From: Cupriavidus sp. MP-37
GTDB lineage: Bacteria; Pseudomonadota; Gammaproteobacteria; Burkholderiales; Burkholderiaceae
Reading direction: 5' to 3'
Length of the DNA: 64,000 nt
NCBI RefSeq assembly: GCF_020618415.1
Contig: NZ_CP085344.1
Coordinates: 2,503,001-2,567,000, forward strand
Every line of letters begins with the position of its first letter. The first letter of the stretch is position 1. Shown piece after piece: positions 34,371-43,916 of the stretch. The translations under genes were made by a program, and so were the position numbers. Under the pieces are notes generated by a model. The model was not told the origin of the DNA, did no database searches, and saw only the letters and a list, made by a program, of their open reading frames with translations.

Positions 34371-35888
34371 TCAGGCGGCCAGCGCCGGAGCCGGCCGCGC
34401 CGGCTGCATGGTGCCGCGGTCGCGGAAGGCGGCATGCCAGGACAGCGCCTCTTCCACCAGGTGAGGGGTCTGGCCGCCGTGCGCGCAGGCGCGGCGGAAA
34501 TAATCGCCGAGCAGGTCGCGGTATTGCGGGTCGGCGCAGTTGGCAATGACGGTGCGTGCGCGTTCGCGCGGCGCCAGCCCGCGCAGGTCGGCCAGGCCGT
34601 GCTCGGTGACGATGATGTCGACGTCGTGCTCGGTATGGTCGACGTGCGCCACCATCGGCACGATGCTGGAGATATCGCCGCCCTTGGCCACCGACTTGGT
34701 CACGAACACCGACAGGTGCGCATTGCGGGCAAAGTCACCCGAGCCGCCGATGCCGTTCATCATGTGCGTGCCGCCGACATGGGTCGAGTTGACGTTGCCG
34801 TAGATGTCGCACTCGAGCGCCGTGTTGATGGTGATCAGCCCCAGCCGGCGCAGGATCTCCGGATGGTTGCTGATTTCCTGCGGCCGCAGCAGCAGGCGCG
34901 AACGGTAGCGCTCCAGGTTCGACAGGAAGCGCCGGTACACCTCACGCGTCAGCGTCACCGACGAAGCCGAGGCAAAGGCAAGGCGCCCCGCATCCAGCAG
35001 CTCGATGGTGCTGTCCTGCAGCACTTCGGAGTACATCTGCAGGTCGCGGAACGGCGACTCGACCATGCCGTGCAGCACCGCGTTGGCAATGGTGCCGATG
35101 CCGGCCTGCAGCGGCTGCAGCGACGGCGACAGCCGCCCGGCGCGGACTTCGCGCAGCAGGAATTCGTTGAGATGGCCGGCGATCTGGCTGGTATCGGCAT
35201 CCGGCGGCAGCGCGTTGGACGGGCTGTCGTCCTTGGCGGTGAAGACAATGGCCGCGATCTTCTCGGGATCGATCGGGATGTACGGCAGGCCGATGCGCTG
35301 CGCGGGCGCGATCAGCGGGATCGGCTGGCGGTACGGGCGCTGCACCGGCAAATAGATGTCGTGCAGCCCTTCCAGCTCCAGCGGCATGTTCAGGTTGATC
35401 TCGACGATCACCTGGCGCGCCAGCATGGCGAAACTGGCCGAGTTGCCCACCGAGGTGCTGGGGATGATGCCGCCCTGCTCGGTGATCGCCACCGCTTCGA
35501 CCACCGCGACGTCCACCGGCGCGATCTGGCCGGAGCGCAGTTGCTCGACGGTTTCGGACAGATGCTGGTCGATGAACATCACTTCGCCCGCATTGATCTT
35601 GCGGCGCAGCGTGGCATCGGACTGGAACGGCAGGCGGCGCGCGATCACGTCGGCCTCGGCCAGCACCCGGTCGATGTCGTTGCCGAGCGAGGCCCCGGTC
35701 ATCAGCGTGATGCGCAGCGGTTCGGTGGCCGCCCGCCGCGCCAGCGCGAACGGCACTTCCTTGCAGTCGCCAGCGCGGGTGAAACCGCTCATGCCAACCG
35801 TCATGCCGTCGCGGATCAGCGCGGCGGCTTCGTCGGCCGAGACTACCTTGTCATGCAGCTTGGCCAGGCGAATGCGTTCCTTGTCCAT
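34371..35888 (-). CDS. Acetyl-CoA hydrolase/transferase (acetate:succinate CoA-transferase type)
   Basis: 505 residues. Class I CoA-transferase fold in two halves: N-terminal VSADEAAALIRDGMTVGMSG, C-terminal NTALECDIYGNVNSTHVGG with the catalytic glutamate, and NGIGGSGDFARNAH, which forms the CoA oxyanion loop. Enzymes of this group (AarC/Ach1/Cat1) move CoA between acetate or propionate and succinate. The presence of the catalytic Glu argues for transferase rather than simple hydrolase. It is divergent from the MarR-like gene at 36282, which may regulate it. Confidence 0.88.
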   Translation of the reverse strand: MDKERIRLAKLHDKVVSADEAAALIRDGMTVGMSGFTRAGDCKEVPFALARRAATEPLRITLMTGASLGNDIDRVLAEADVIARRLPFQSDATLRRKINAGEVMFIDQHLSETVEQLRSGQIAPVDVAVVEAVAITEQGGIIPSTSVGNSASFAMLARQVIVEINLNMPLELEGLHDIYLPVQRPYRQPIPLIAPAQRIGLPYIPIDPEKIAAIVFTAKDDSPSNALPPDADTSQIAGHLNEFLLREVRAGRLSPSLQPLQAGIGTIANAVLHGMVESPFRDLQMYSEVLQDSTIELLDAGRLAFASASSVTLTREVYRRFLSNLERYRSRLLLRPQEISNHPEILRRLGLITINTALECDIYGNVNSTHVGGTHMMNGIGGSGDFARNAHLSVFVTKSVAKGGDISSIVPMVAHVDHTEHDVDIIVTEHGLADLRGLAPRERARTVIANCADPQYRDLLGDYFRRACAHGGQTPHLVEEALSWHAAFRDRGTMQPARPAPALAA

Positions 35889-36281
35889 CTTGATCTCCGG
35901 TCTGACGGCCGGCCCGTGCCTGCGCCGTTCGCCCCGTATTGGCCTGGCGGCCTGTCTGCGGGGTCTCCGGCAGGCAGTGTAGCCAGCCGCGGTTATTCCA
36001 GCGATGGTTTAAAGTCATTGATGCCAGTCGCTTTTTTCATAACCGGCCGGGGCGGCCGCAGGCGCAGTCCGCGCCACCCGGCCCGCGCCGCGCCTCAGGA
36101 CATTCCCTCGGTTGTCACAAAATTGGCAAAAGTTTCTGTTAGTCTCGCCGTTCGGTCGACCCAGCCCGCCCCAGAGGCTGCGGCGGCCGTGCCGCCCGGG
36201 CCGGCCATGCTCCGGCCCCTTGCACCCCTGCGGGTGCCTGTGCATTGCGGTGGCGGCAAACCACAACAGGAGACGCCATTC
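35889..36281. other. Divergent intergenic region, CoA-transferase / MarR-like gene
   Basis: 393 bases without a gene. A TACACT-like -10 reading toward the CoA-transferase lies at 35976-35981 (minus strand). No convincing promoter or operator is seen for the other side. Confidence 0.35.
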
Positions 36282-36833
36282 ATGCAGACAAGACCCCTCG
36301 AACCCAACGAGCCGGTTGTCCTTGCCCTGATTGACGCAGTCACCGCCTGGCAAGGCGCGCTGGACCAGACCTTGCGAGCCTCAGGCCTCAACTACCCGCA
36401 GTGGCTGCTGCTGCGGGCCATCCGCCAGGGTGCCTTCAAGCGCGGCATCTCGCTGCCCGGTCCGATGCCGATCGACGCCGCGCAATCCGAGGCCATGCTC
36501 GATGAGCTGCGCCGCGACGGCTGGATCGAGTACACCGGGACGCTGCCCCCGCGCCTCGCGGAAGGCGCTACGGTTCGGGTGCAACGTACCGCGCAGGCGC
36601 TGAGCGCGCTGCACAGCGTGTCGGTGGCGGCCTTCAACTCGCAGGAACGCGCGGCGCTGTGCAGCCTGCTGGACCGGATGAAAGCCACGCTGGAAGGCCA
36701 CACCTCGCGCCAGATCCGGGCCGTCTCCGAGACCTCCCGGCAGGAACGGCACACCGAGCCACTGCCCTGCCCGGGTCTGCCGCCGGTCGCCCATCGCCCT
36801 GCCTCCTGCCCCAGCCTCGCCTCGCGCTTCTGA
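36282..36833 (+). CDS. MarR-like winged-helix protein
   Basis: 183 residues, with ACAGGAGA before the ATG. Residues 10-120 fit a MarR fold: LNYPQWLLLRAIRQGAFKRG, AMLDELRRDGWIEYTG and the wing region PRLAEGATVRVQRTAQALSA. The recognition helix is poorly conserved, so DNA binding is likely but not certain. The last 40 residues are Pro/Ser-rich and low in complexity. Possible regulator of the divergent CoA-transferase gene. It precedes the glutamate dehydrogenase gene by 167 bases. Confidence 0.65.
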   Translation: MQTRPLEPNEPVVLALIDAVTAWQGALDQTLRASGLNYPQWLLLRAIRQGAFKRGISLPGPMPIDAAQSEAMLDELRRDGWIEYTGTLPPRLAEGATVRVQRTAQALSALHSVSVAAFNSQERAALCSLLDRMKATLEGHTSRQIRAVSETSRQERHTEPLPCPGLPPVAHRPASCPSLASRF

Positions 36834-37000
36834 GCGCTGCCCCGCCCCGGTCCCGCGCATAGCCGCCCGGACCGGGCATCCCTTCCCTCGCCGTCGCCAG
36901 TACCCGCCACTTTGTTGCGCCGGGGACTCGGATTTTTCCTAAAGTATGAGCATGCCCCGGCACATGCCGCGGCGCCCGTCGACACCGCGAGGAGGGGAAC

Positions 37001-40000
37001 ATGCCGCAGGAGAACGAAGACAAGGTCGCGCACCTGCTGGACCAACTGGCCACCTTCGCACGCGGGCGGCTGCCGGCGGCGATGTTCGGCGTGGTCGAGC
37101 CCTTCCTGCTGCACTACTACGACCAGGCCGACGCCGAAGACCTGCTGCGGCGCGAAGTGGCCGACCTGTACGGTGCCGTGATGGCACACTGGCAGACGGC
37201 ACAGAAGTTCACCCCCGGCAGCGCCCGCATCCGCGTCTACAACCCCAACCTGGAAGAGCACGGCTGGCACTCCGACCATACCGTGGTGGAGATCGTCAAC
37301 GACGACATGCCGTTCCTGGTCGATTCCGTGACCATGGAGATCAATCGCCAGGGGCTGGCGCTGCATTCGGCCATCCATCCGGTATTCCGGGTCTGGCGCG
37401 GCGGCACCGGCATCGAGCGGATCGCCCCCGCCGGCGCCGGCGAGGCCGGCGACGGCTCGCGCCTGGAGTCCTTTATCCATTTCGAGATCGACCGCACCGG
37501 TGAAGCGTCGCGCCTCGACGCCTTGCGCAACGGCATCACGCAGGTGCTGGTCGATGTGCGCGCCGCGGTGGAAGACTGGCCGCAGATGTGCGACATCACG
37601 CGCGCCACCATCGGCGCCATGGCGCAGGCGCCGGACGCGGCCTCACCGGAAAGCGTCGAGGCACGTGCCTTCCTGGAATGGATGATGGACGACCATTTCT
37701 CCTTCCTGGGACAGCGCGACTACCAGCTGGTGGCGCGCGACGGCCGCTACTTCCTGCGCGGCGTGGCCGGCTCCGGCGCCGGCATCCTGCGCGAAAGCCT
37801 GCGCGAGCCCGACGCCGAAGACCTGACCCCGCTGCCCGCGGCCGCCACCGCGATCATCGAAGGCAGCTCGCCGATCTTCCTGACCAAGGCCAATTCGCGC
37901 GCGACCGTGCACCGGCCCGGCTATCTCGACTACGTCGGGGTCAAGCTGCTCGATGAAAACGGACAGCTGTTCGGCGAACGGCGCTTCGTCGGCCTCTACA
38001 CCTCGACTGCCTACATGGCGCCGATCGCCGATATCCCGCTGGTGCGGCGCAAGTGCGCCAACATCCTGGCGCGTGCCGGGTTCCTGGCCAAGGGCCATCT
38101 GTACAAGTCGCTGGTGACCATCCTCGAGCAGTATCCGCGCGACGAACTGTTCCAGGCGACCGAGGATGAGCTGTTCGACATCACCACCGGCATCCTGCGG
38201 CTGCAGGAACACCAGCGCACGCGGCTGTTCGTGCGGCGCGACCGCTTCGACCGCTTTGTCTCGTGCCTGGTGTTCGTGCCGCGCGACAAGTACAACACCG
38301 ACCTGCGCCAGAAGATCCAGAAGCTGCTGACCGCGGCCTTCCACGGCACCAGCTGCGAATTCACGCCGCTGCTGTCGGAGTCGCCGCTGGCGCGCATCCA
38401 GCTGATCGTGCGCGGCGAGCCCGGCACCATGCCGAAGGTCGACACGCAGGAACTGGAAGCGCGCATCGTGCATGCCAGCCGCCGCTGGCAGGACGACCTC
38501 GCCGAAGCGCTGCACGAAAGCCACGGCGAAGAGCAAGGCAACCGGCTGCTGCAGCGCTATGGCAGCTCGTTCCCGGCCGGCTACCGCGAAGACTATCCGG
38601 CGCGCACCGCGGTGCGCGATATCGAGCTGATGGAGCACGCGCTGCGCGGCAACGGCATGGCGATGAACCTGTACCGGCCGATCGAAGCCGCGCCCGGCGC
38701 GTTCCGCTTCAAGGTGTACCGCGCCGGCGAACCGATCGCGCTGTCGCTGAGCCTGCCGATGCTGGAGCACCTCGGCGTGCGCGTCGATGAAGAGCGTCCC
38801 TACCTGATCGAGCCCGACAGCGGCGCACCGGTATGGGTGCACGACTTCGGCCTCGAAATCGCCGATGGCGGCGGTGCGGCCGAGTTCGACATCGCGCGCG
38901 TCAAGGCACTGTTCGAGGATGCTTTCGCGCGCGCCTGGCACGGCGAGATCGAGAACGACGACCTCAACCGGCTGGTGCTGCGCGCCGAACTGGCCGCGCG
39001 CGACGTGACCATCCTGCGCGCCTACGCCCGCTACCTGCGGCAAGTGGGATCGACCTTCAGCGACGCCTATATCGAACGCGCGCTGACCGGCAACGCCGGC
39101 ATCGCGGCCATGCTGGTGGCGCTGTTCGTGGCGCGCTTCGACACCTTCAGCCAGGTGGCCGCCGACACTGCGCGCCAGGCGCGCTGCGACAAGCTGCTGG
39201 CCGACATCGGCACGGCGCTGGACAAGGTTCCCAACCTCGACGAAGACCGCATCCTGCGGCTCTTCCTTGGCGTGATCAACGCCACCGTGCGCACCAATTA
39301 CTTCCACCGCGACGAGGACGGCCAGCCGCGCCCGTACCTGTCTTTCAAGTTCAATCCCGCGCTGGTGCCCGGGCTGCCGGAGCCGCGCCCGATGTTCGAG
39401 ATCTGGGTCTACGCGCCGCGCGTGGAAGGGGTGCACCTGCGCGGCGGGCGCGTGGCGCGTGGCGGGCTGCGCTGGTCAGACCGGCGCGAGGACTTCCGCA
39501 CCGAAGTGCTGGGCCTGATGAAGGCGCAGATGGTCAAGAACACGGTGATCGTGCCGGTCGGCTCCAAGGGCGGCTTCGTGGTCAAGCGCCCGCCGCCGCC
39601 GGGCGACCGCGACGCCTTGCTGCGCGAAGGCATTGCCTGCTACCAGACCTTCCTGCGCGGACTGCTGGACCTGACCGACAACCTCGTCGCCGGCGAACTG
39701 GTGCCGCCGCCCCAGGTGGTGCGCCACGACGACAACGATCCCTACCTGGTGGTGGCCGCCGACAAGGGCACCGCCACGTTCTCGGACTTCGCCAATGCGA
39801 TCTCGGCCGAGTACGGGTTCTGGCTGGGCGATGCCTTTGCGTCCGGCGGCTCGGTCGGCTATGACCACAAGAAGATGGGCATCACCGCGCGCGGCGCGTG
39901 GGAATCGGTCAAGCGGCATTTCCGCGAGATGGGCATCGACATCCAGGCCACCGACTTCACCGTGGCCGGCATCGGCGACATGTCGGGCGACGTGTTCGGC

Positions 40001-41854
40001 AACGGCATGCTGCTGTCGCCGCATATCCGGCTGGTGGCCGCGTTCGACCACCGCCACATCTTCCTCGATCCCGATCCGGACCCGGCACGCAGCCTGCAGG
40101 AACGTGCGCGGCTGTTCGGGCTGCCACGCTCGAGCTGGGCCGACTACGATGCCACGCTGATTTCCAGCGGCGGCGGCGTTTTTCCCCGCACGGCCAAGAC
40201 CATCCCGCTGTCGCCGCAGGTGCAGAAGGTGCTCGGCATCACCGCGAGCGCGCTCGCGCCGGCCGAATTGATCCACGCCATCCTGATGGCGCCGGTGGAC
40301 CTGCTCTACAACGGCGGCATCGGCACCTACGTCAAGTCCAGCCAGGAAACCCACCTGCAGGCCGGGGACCGCACCAACGACGCGGTGCGCGTCAATGGCA
40401 ACGAGCTGCGCTGCAAGGTGGTCGGCGAAGGCGGCAACCTCGGCTTCACCCAGCTGGGCCGCATCGAGTTTGCGCGCAAGGGCGGCCGCATCAATACCGA
40501 TGCGATCGACAACTCGGCCGGCGTCGACTGCTCCGACCACGAAGTCAACATCAAGATCCTGCTGGGACTGGTGGTCGCCGACGGCGAGATGACCGAGAAG
40601 CAGCGCAACAAGCTGCTGGCCGAGATGACCGACGAAGTCGGCCTGCTGGTGCTGCAGGACAACTACTACCAGACCCAGGCGCTGTCGGTGGCCGGCCGCA
40701 GCAGCGGCGCGCTGCTCGACGGCGAGGCGCGCCTGGTGCGCTGGCTGGAACGCGCCGGACGGCTGAACCGCGCACTGGAATTCCTGCCGTCGGACGAGGA
40801 CATTGCCGAACGCAAGCTGGCCGGCGAAGGCCTGACCTCGCCCGAGCGCGCGGTGCTGCTGGCCTACAGCAAGATGTGGCTGTACGACGAACTGCTGGGC
40901 TCCGACGTGCCGGAGGACGCGCTGGTCTCCGGTCTGCTTGCGGATTACTTCCCGGTGCCGCTGCGCCAGCGCTACGGCGAGGCCATGCAGCGCCATCCGC
41001 TGCGGCGCGAAATCCTGTCGACGCACCTGACCAATATGCTGGTCAACCGCATTGGCGCCACCTTCGTGCACCGGATCATGGAAGAAACCGACGCACGACC
41101 CGCCGATATCGTGCGCGCCTGCCTGATCGCCCGCGACGTGTTCGGGCTGACGCCGCTGTGGCAGGAAATCGACGCGCTCGACAATCGCGTCGCCGACGCC
41201 GAGCAGGCCCGGATGTTCGGCTCGGTGGCACTGCTGCTGGAGCGCGCCTGCCTGTGGTTCATCCGCTATCTGCGCAGCGGCAGCAGCGCCACCGAAGAGC
41301 TGGCGCGCTTCGCGCAGGCGGCACAGTGGCTGGCGCCCCGCTTGCCGCAACTATTGCCGCAAGCGGATGCCGCGGCATTGGCCGAGCACACGCGTGCGTT
41401 GATCGAAGCGGGAGTGGGCGAGACGCTGGCCGCGCGCGTGGCCGGCAGCGAGATTTCCGCCGCCGCGCTCGACATCGCCGAAGTGGCCGCGGCGTGCGAG
41501 CGCAGCCTCGACCTGGTGGCGGGGGTGTACTTCGCGCTGGACAGCCACCTGAGCTTCAGCTGGCTGCGCGAACGCGCACTGGCGCTGCCATCGGACACCC
41601 ATTGGGACCTGCTGGCACGCACTACCACGCTGGAAGACCTGGGGCGGCTCAAGCGCGCGCTGACGGTCAGCGTGCTGTCGCAGGCCAGCGGCCAAGCCTC
41701 GCCGGAAGCGATGATCGACGCCTGGCGCGCCAGCCGCCACGGCGCGCTCGAACGCTTCACGCGCATGCTGGCGGACCAGCGCGCCTCGGGTGCCGCGGGA
41801 CTGTCGATGCTGTCGGTCGCGGTACGCGAGATCGGCATGCTGGAGCGAAGCTAG
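37001..41854 (+). CDS. NAD-specific glutamate dehydrogenase, large (180 kDa) type
   Basis: 1617 residues, the length of the L180 class. N-terminal ACT-like regulatory modules (about 1-700) precede the catalytic domain, recognised by GGLRWSDRREDFRTEVLGLM followed by KNTVIVPVGSKGGFVVKRP near residues 820-865, the NAD region with GIGDMSGDVFGNGMLLSPHI, and GEGGNLGFTQLGRIEFARKG. A C-terminal helical domain follows. It deaminates glutamate to 2-oxoglutarate with NAD+, a catabolic role. The ATG at 37001 follows GGAGGGG. No enzyme operon partner is evident. Confidence 0.95.
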   Translation: MPQENEDKVAHLLDQLATFARGRLPAAMFGVVEPFLLHYYDQADAEDLLRREVADLYGAVMAHWQTAQKFTPGSARIRVYNPNLEEHGWHSDHTVVEIVNDDMPFLVDSVTMEINRQGLALHSAIHPVFRVWRGGTGIERIAPAGAGEAGDGSRLESFIHFEIDRTGEASRLDALRNGITQVLVDVRAAVEDWPQMCDITRATIGAMAQAPDAASPESVEARAFLEWMMDDHFSFLGQRDYQLVARDGRYFLRGVAGSGAGILRESLREPDAEDLTPLPAAATAIIEGSSPIFLTKANSRATVHRPGYLDYVGVKLLDENGQLFGERRFVGLYTSTAYMAPIADIPLVRRKCANILARAGFLAKGHLYKSLVTILEQYPRDELFQATEDELFDITTGILRLQEHQRTRLFVRRDRFDRFVSCLVFVPRDKYNTDLRQKIQKLLTAAFHGTSCEFTPLLSESPLARIQLIVRGEPGTMPKVDTQELEARIVHASRRWQDDLAEALHESHGEEQGNRLLQRYGSSFPAGYREDYPARTAVRDIELMEHALRGNGMAMNLYRPIEAAPGAFRFKVYRAGEPIALSLSLPMLEHLGVRVDEERPYLIEPDSGAPVWVHDFGLEIADGGGAAEFDIARVKALFEDAFARAWHGEIENDDLNRLVLRAELAARDVTILRAYARYLRQVGSTFSDAYIERALTGNAGIAAMLVALFVARFDTFSQVAADTARQARCDKLLADIGTALDKVPNLDEDRILRLFLGVINATVRTNYFHRDEDGQPRPYLSFKFNPALVPGLPEPRPMFEIWVYAPRVEGVHLRGGRVARGGLRWSDRREDFRTEVLGLMKAQMVKNTVIVPVGSKGGFVVKRPPPPGDRDALLREGIACYQTFLRGLLDLTDNLVAGELVPPPQVVRHDDNDPYLVVAADKGTATFSDFANAISAEYGFWLGDAFASGGSVGYDHKKMGITARGAWESVKRHFREMGIDIQATDFTVAGIGDMSGDVFGNGMLLSPHIRLVAAFDHRHIFLDPDPDPARSLQERARLFGLPRSSWADYDATLISSGGGVFPRTAKTIPLSPQVQKVLGITASALAPAELIHAILMAPVDLLYNGGIGTYVKSSQETHLQAGDRTNDAVRVNGNELRCKVVGEGGNLGFTQLGRIEFARKGGRINTDAIDNSAGVDCSDHEVNIKILLGLVVADGEMTEKQRNKLLAEMTDEVGLLVLQDNYYQTQALSVAGRSSGALLDGEARLVRWLERAGRLNRALEFLPSDEDIAERKLAGEGLTSPERAVLLAYSKMWLYDELLGSDVPEDALVSGLLADYFPVPLRQRYGEAMQRHPLRREILSTHLTNMLVNRIGATFVHRIMEETDARPADIVRACLIARDVFGLTPLWQEIDALDNRVADAEQARMFGSVALLLERACLWFIRYLRSGSSATEELARFAQAAQWLAPRLPQLLPQADAAALAEHTRALIEAGVGETLAARVAGSEISAAALDIAEVAAACERSLDLVAGVYFALDSHLSFSWLRERALALPSDTHWDLLARTTTLEDLGRLKRALTVSVLSQASGQASPEAMIDAWRASRHGALERFTRMLADQRASGAAGLSMLSVAVREIGMLERS

Positions 41855-41875
41855 CCGCGCCGGATGCGTGGCGGC

Positions 41876-42229
41876 TTACTCGTCGGTGTCGGCGCCAGTG
41901 TCGCCACCGATGTCCGCGTCGGCGTCGGCGCTGCGCGGACGCAGCTCGAGGCCGAGCAGGATCAGCAGCTCGAAGGCATCGGACAGCAGGTGCTTCTGCC
42001 GCGGCAGCAGGCTGGCGTACGGCATGTCGTAGATCGACTGGTGCGCCGCGCGCTCGCCCTTCAGGCCGCGGTCGCGCGCAATGTCCGACAGCAGCGCGGC
42101 AAACCCGGACAGGTCCTGCGCCGCCAGCGCCGAGTTCAACACCTTCGCGATAACTTCGGGCGAAGCGTTGGCCCAGCCCATGCGTTCGGCATTGGAAGCG
42201 GGGTCGTTGGGAAGGTCGGCAAAGTCCAT
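41876..42229 (-). CDS. Hypothetical protein, acidic C-terminus
   Basis: 117 residues, starting MDFADLPNDPASNAERMGWA. The central part is helical with hydrophobic periodicity (VIAKVLNSALAAQDLSGFAA; HLLSDAFELLILLGLELRPR), and the last 17 residues are almost only Asp, Ala, Gly and Thr. No signal peptide or known motif. It is convergent with the glutamate dehydrogenase gene, 21 bases away. I do not recognise a family. Confidence 0.6.
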   Translation of the reverse strand: MDFADLPNDPASNAERMGWANASPEVIAKVLNSALAAQDLSGFAALLSDIARDRGLKGERAAHQSIYDMPYASLLPRQKHLLSDAFELLILLGLELRPRSADADADIGGDTGADTDE

Positions 42230-42326
42230 GTTGTGTTTAACGGTCCTGCCTAAACTAGCTTAAGCCGCCAACGATGTGAATTTGACCCCACACAGGTGGG
42301 GTAACTTGGACTGCCTCGGGGGGTGG

Positions 42327-42647
42327 TTACCGCGGTGCCGGCTTGGAGCCGTGCCTCGCGCGGCCCCGGACCGGTGCCTTCGCCGGCGACCTGGCTGGCC
42401 GCTTCGCCGCTGCCTTCTCTACCGCCTTTGCCGCCACCTTCGCCGCCACCTTCGCCGCCACCTTCACCGCCACCTTGGCCGGCACCTGGCGATACGTCGT
42501 GCTGCCATCCGCCGCAGTGCGCGCCTCGACATGGTTGCGGGCTCCACACTGCGGGCAGCGGAATACCAGTCCCTGCCCTTCATCGCGGATCTGCACCTCA
42601 TCCTGCTCCCAGCGCGCGCCGCAAGCCTGGTTCCCACAAACAAACAT
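42327..42647 (-). CDS. Zinc-ribbon protein with histone-H1-like Lys/Ala tail
   Basis: 106 residues. N-terminal zinc ribbon with C4, C9, C31 and C34 (MFVCGNQACGARW; FRCPQCGARNH). From about residue 56 the protein is a basic Lys/Ala/Pro tail with KVAAKVAAKVAAK repeats, like bacterial histone-H1 homologues. The repeat is mirrored by a 12-base DNA tandem repeat (42430-42477). It probably binds nucleic acid. No characterised homologue is known to me. Confidence 0.65.
   Translation of the reverse strand: MFVCGNQACGARWEQDEVQIRDEGQGLVFRCPQCGARNHVEARTAADGSTTYRQVPAKVAVKVAAKVAAKVAAKAVEKAAAKRPARSPAKAPVRGRARHGSKPAPR
42430..42477 (-). repeat. 12-bp tandem repeat inside the zinc-ribbon gene
   Basis: Three perfect copies of GCCGCCACCTTC (42430-42465) and one variant (42466-42477). 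Each codes for four residues (KVAA), so copy-number change would keep the frame. Confidence 0.8.
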
Positions 42648-42804
42648 GAATTCTCCTGGAGGTTTGTGCCAGACGCCGCTGGCACGAGCGCCGGCCCGCC
42701 ACTGAAGCGGACCGCGCGTACGCAGGCGCGATTATCAGGCCTGTCGCCGGCCAGCGGGTCGATTTACCGCAGATTCCGCGGCTTGGACAGCAATGCGAGG
42801 CCTT

Positions 42805-43191
42805 TCAACCATTGCGCTGCACCCATTGCTGCGCCCAGGCAATCGCCGCGGCCCGCGCCTCGTCCGGCGTAGGGTGCGCGGTCGGCGGCGCCCCGCCCTC
42901 GAGCACCACGGCGCCCGACTCCCAGATATCGCACAGCGCCTTGAAGCGCCCCATGCCCAGCGCATGGCAGAACACGTGGATGACGAAGCCGCGGTACTCC
43001 ACCACGTCGGTGGCGGCATCAGTGAGCACCTGATCCGACGTGACATCGGCAGGCAGCAGCGGCGCATCGGGCTGGCGCAGTTCGCGCTGGCCTGCGGTCG
43101 CGCGTGCCGAGCACGCCAACGCGCCGCCGGCCACCGTGCCAAGCAGCACGCCCAGGGCGAACCAGCAGGCTTTGCTTCCGCTTTCAGCCAT
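42805..43191 (-). CDS. Hypothetical membrane-anchored periplasmic protein
   Basis: 128 residues from the ATG at 43191 (AGGAGA upstream). An N-terminal hydrophobic segment (SKACWFALGVLLGTVAGGAL) serves as signal or anchor. The rest is soluble, with two cysteines that could pair (FVIHVFCHALGMGRFKALCD). No known domain is recognised. Frames upstream of 43191 were left out because they lack the ribosome site. Confidence 0.6.
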   Translation of the reverse strand: MAESGSKACWFALGVLLGTVAGGALACSARATAGQRELRQPDAPLLPADVTSDQVLTDAATDVVEYRGFVIHVFCHALGMGRFKALCDIWESGAVVLEGGAPPTAHPTPDEARAAAIAWAQQWVQRNG

Positions 43192-43344
43192 GGCATCTCC
43201 TGTAGCGATCCGGCGGTCCCGGCAAGGCAGCGTCATGGGCGCTGTCATCGGTTTCAGGTTATACCAGGCAGCAATCAGGTACCGGCGCGCCCATGGGCGA
43301 AATTGAGAATCGGGAGGATGACCGAACCGCATGCCGCCGCTATA

Positions 43345-43360
43345 CTGTACATCCATACAG
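43345..43360 (+). promoter_or_regulatory. LexA (SOS) box upstream of the 86-residue gene
   Basis: CTGTACATCCATACAG fits the CTGT-N8-ACAG consensus exactly. The symmetry continues outward by three bases on each side (ATA...TAT). It lies 16 bases before the ATG at 43376 and directly upstream of the ribosome site. Confidence 0.75.
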
Positions 43361-43375
43361 TATCAGGACACTGCC

Positions 43376-43636
43376 ATGCCCTTGTACCAGTCCGACTCCA
43401 TCCTCCTTGAAGCCCACTACTTCGGCGACGACACCGAATCCCTCCGCCTGCGCTGCGGCAGCGTGTGCGTGAACGCCGGCGCCATCCTGGTCGACGGTAT
43501 CGAGCCGCGCCAGCTGCAGTCGCTGCGCTGGACGCCGGACTTCCTGTCATTCGAGGCGCAGGGCATGCGCCACCGCTATCCGGTAAGCCGCCCGGCGCTG
43601 GTCGGCCCCGCGCAGGCGCGCTTCGCCCTGCTTTGA
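43376..43636 (+). CDS. Small protein under a LexA box, unknown function
   Basis: 86 residues (MPLYQSDSILLEAHYFGDDT...). Beta-rich, soluble, with two cysteines in RLRCGSVCVNAG and no signal peptide. No family recognised. The start at 43376 has CAGGAC 7 bases upstream. A perfect LexA consensus sits right before that, so it is probably induced in the SOS response. Single gene. Confidence 0.65.
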   Translation: MPLYQSDSILLEAHYFGDDTESLRLRCGSVCVNAGAILVDGIEPRQLQSLRWTPDFLSFEAQGMRHRYPVSRPALVGPAQARFALL

Positions 43637-43659
43637 GCTAGCACTGGCTGCGCCACATA

Positions 43660-43693
43660 AAAAAAGCCCGCCGCGGCGGGGTGCGGGCGGGCT
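43660..43693 (-). terminator. GC hairpin with A/T run, probable minus-strand terminator
   Basis: AGCCCGCC (43665-43672) and GGCGGGCT (43686-43693), with a run of A at 43659-43665 that reads as T on the minus strand. It would end transcripts coming from the alkyl-sulfatase side. Confidence 0.5.
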
Positions 43694-43916
43694 GGTGAGT
43701 ACAGCCAGCGCAGTCTACTTGCATCGGCGCGGCTACCATGCCCCGAGCACCCCGGTATCCCGGCGCCTTTTCTGTTGGCGGTCCGCGGCGTCACATCGTC
43801 AATGCCGCAAGAAGCAAGCTGCGCCGCAAAAGACACCGGCACTGTCAGACGGTCACCGATACCGGCCGCAGAAAGCAGCGTGGAGACTAGGGCATCTTCC
43901 ATCAAGGAGGTGCGCC

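Noticed and set aside
42277..42315. Segment resembling the end of an IS element (GTGAATTTGACCCC, followed by a CCCCAC/GTGGGG hairpin).
   Set aside because: Only one end is present, without a partner repeat, target duplication or transposase; too short to call.
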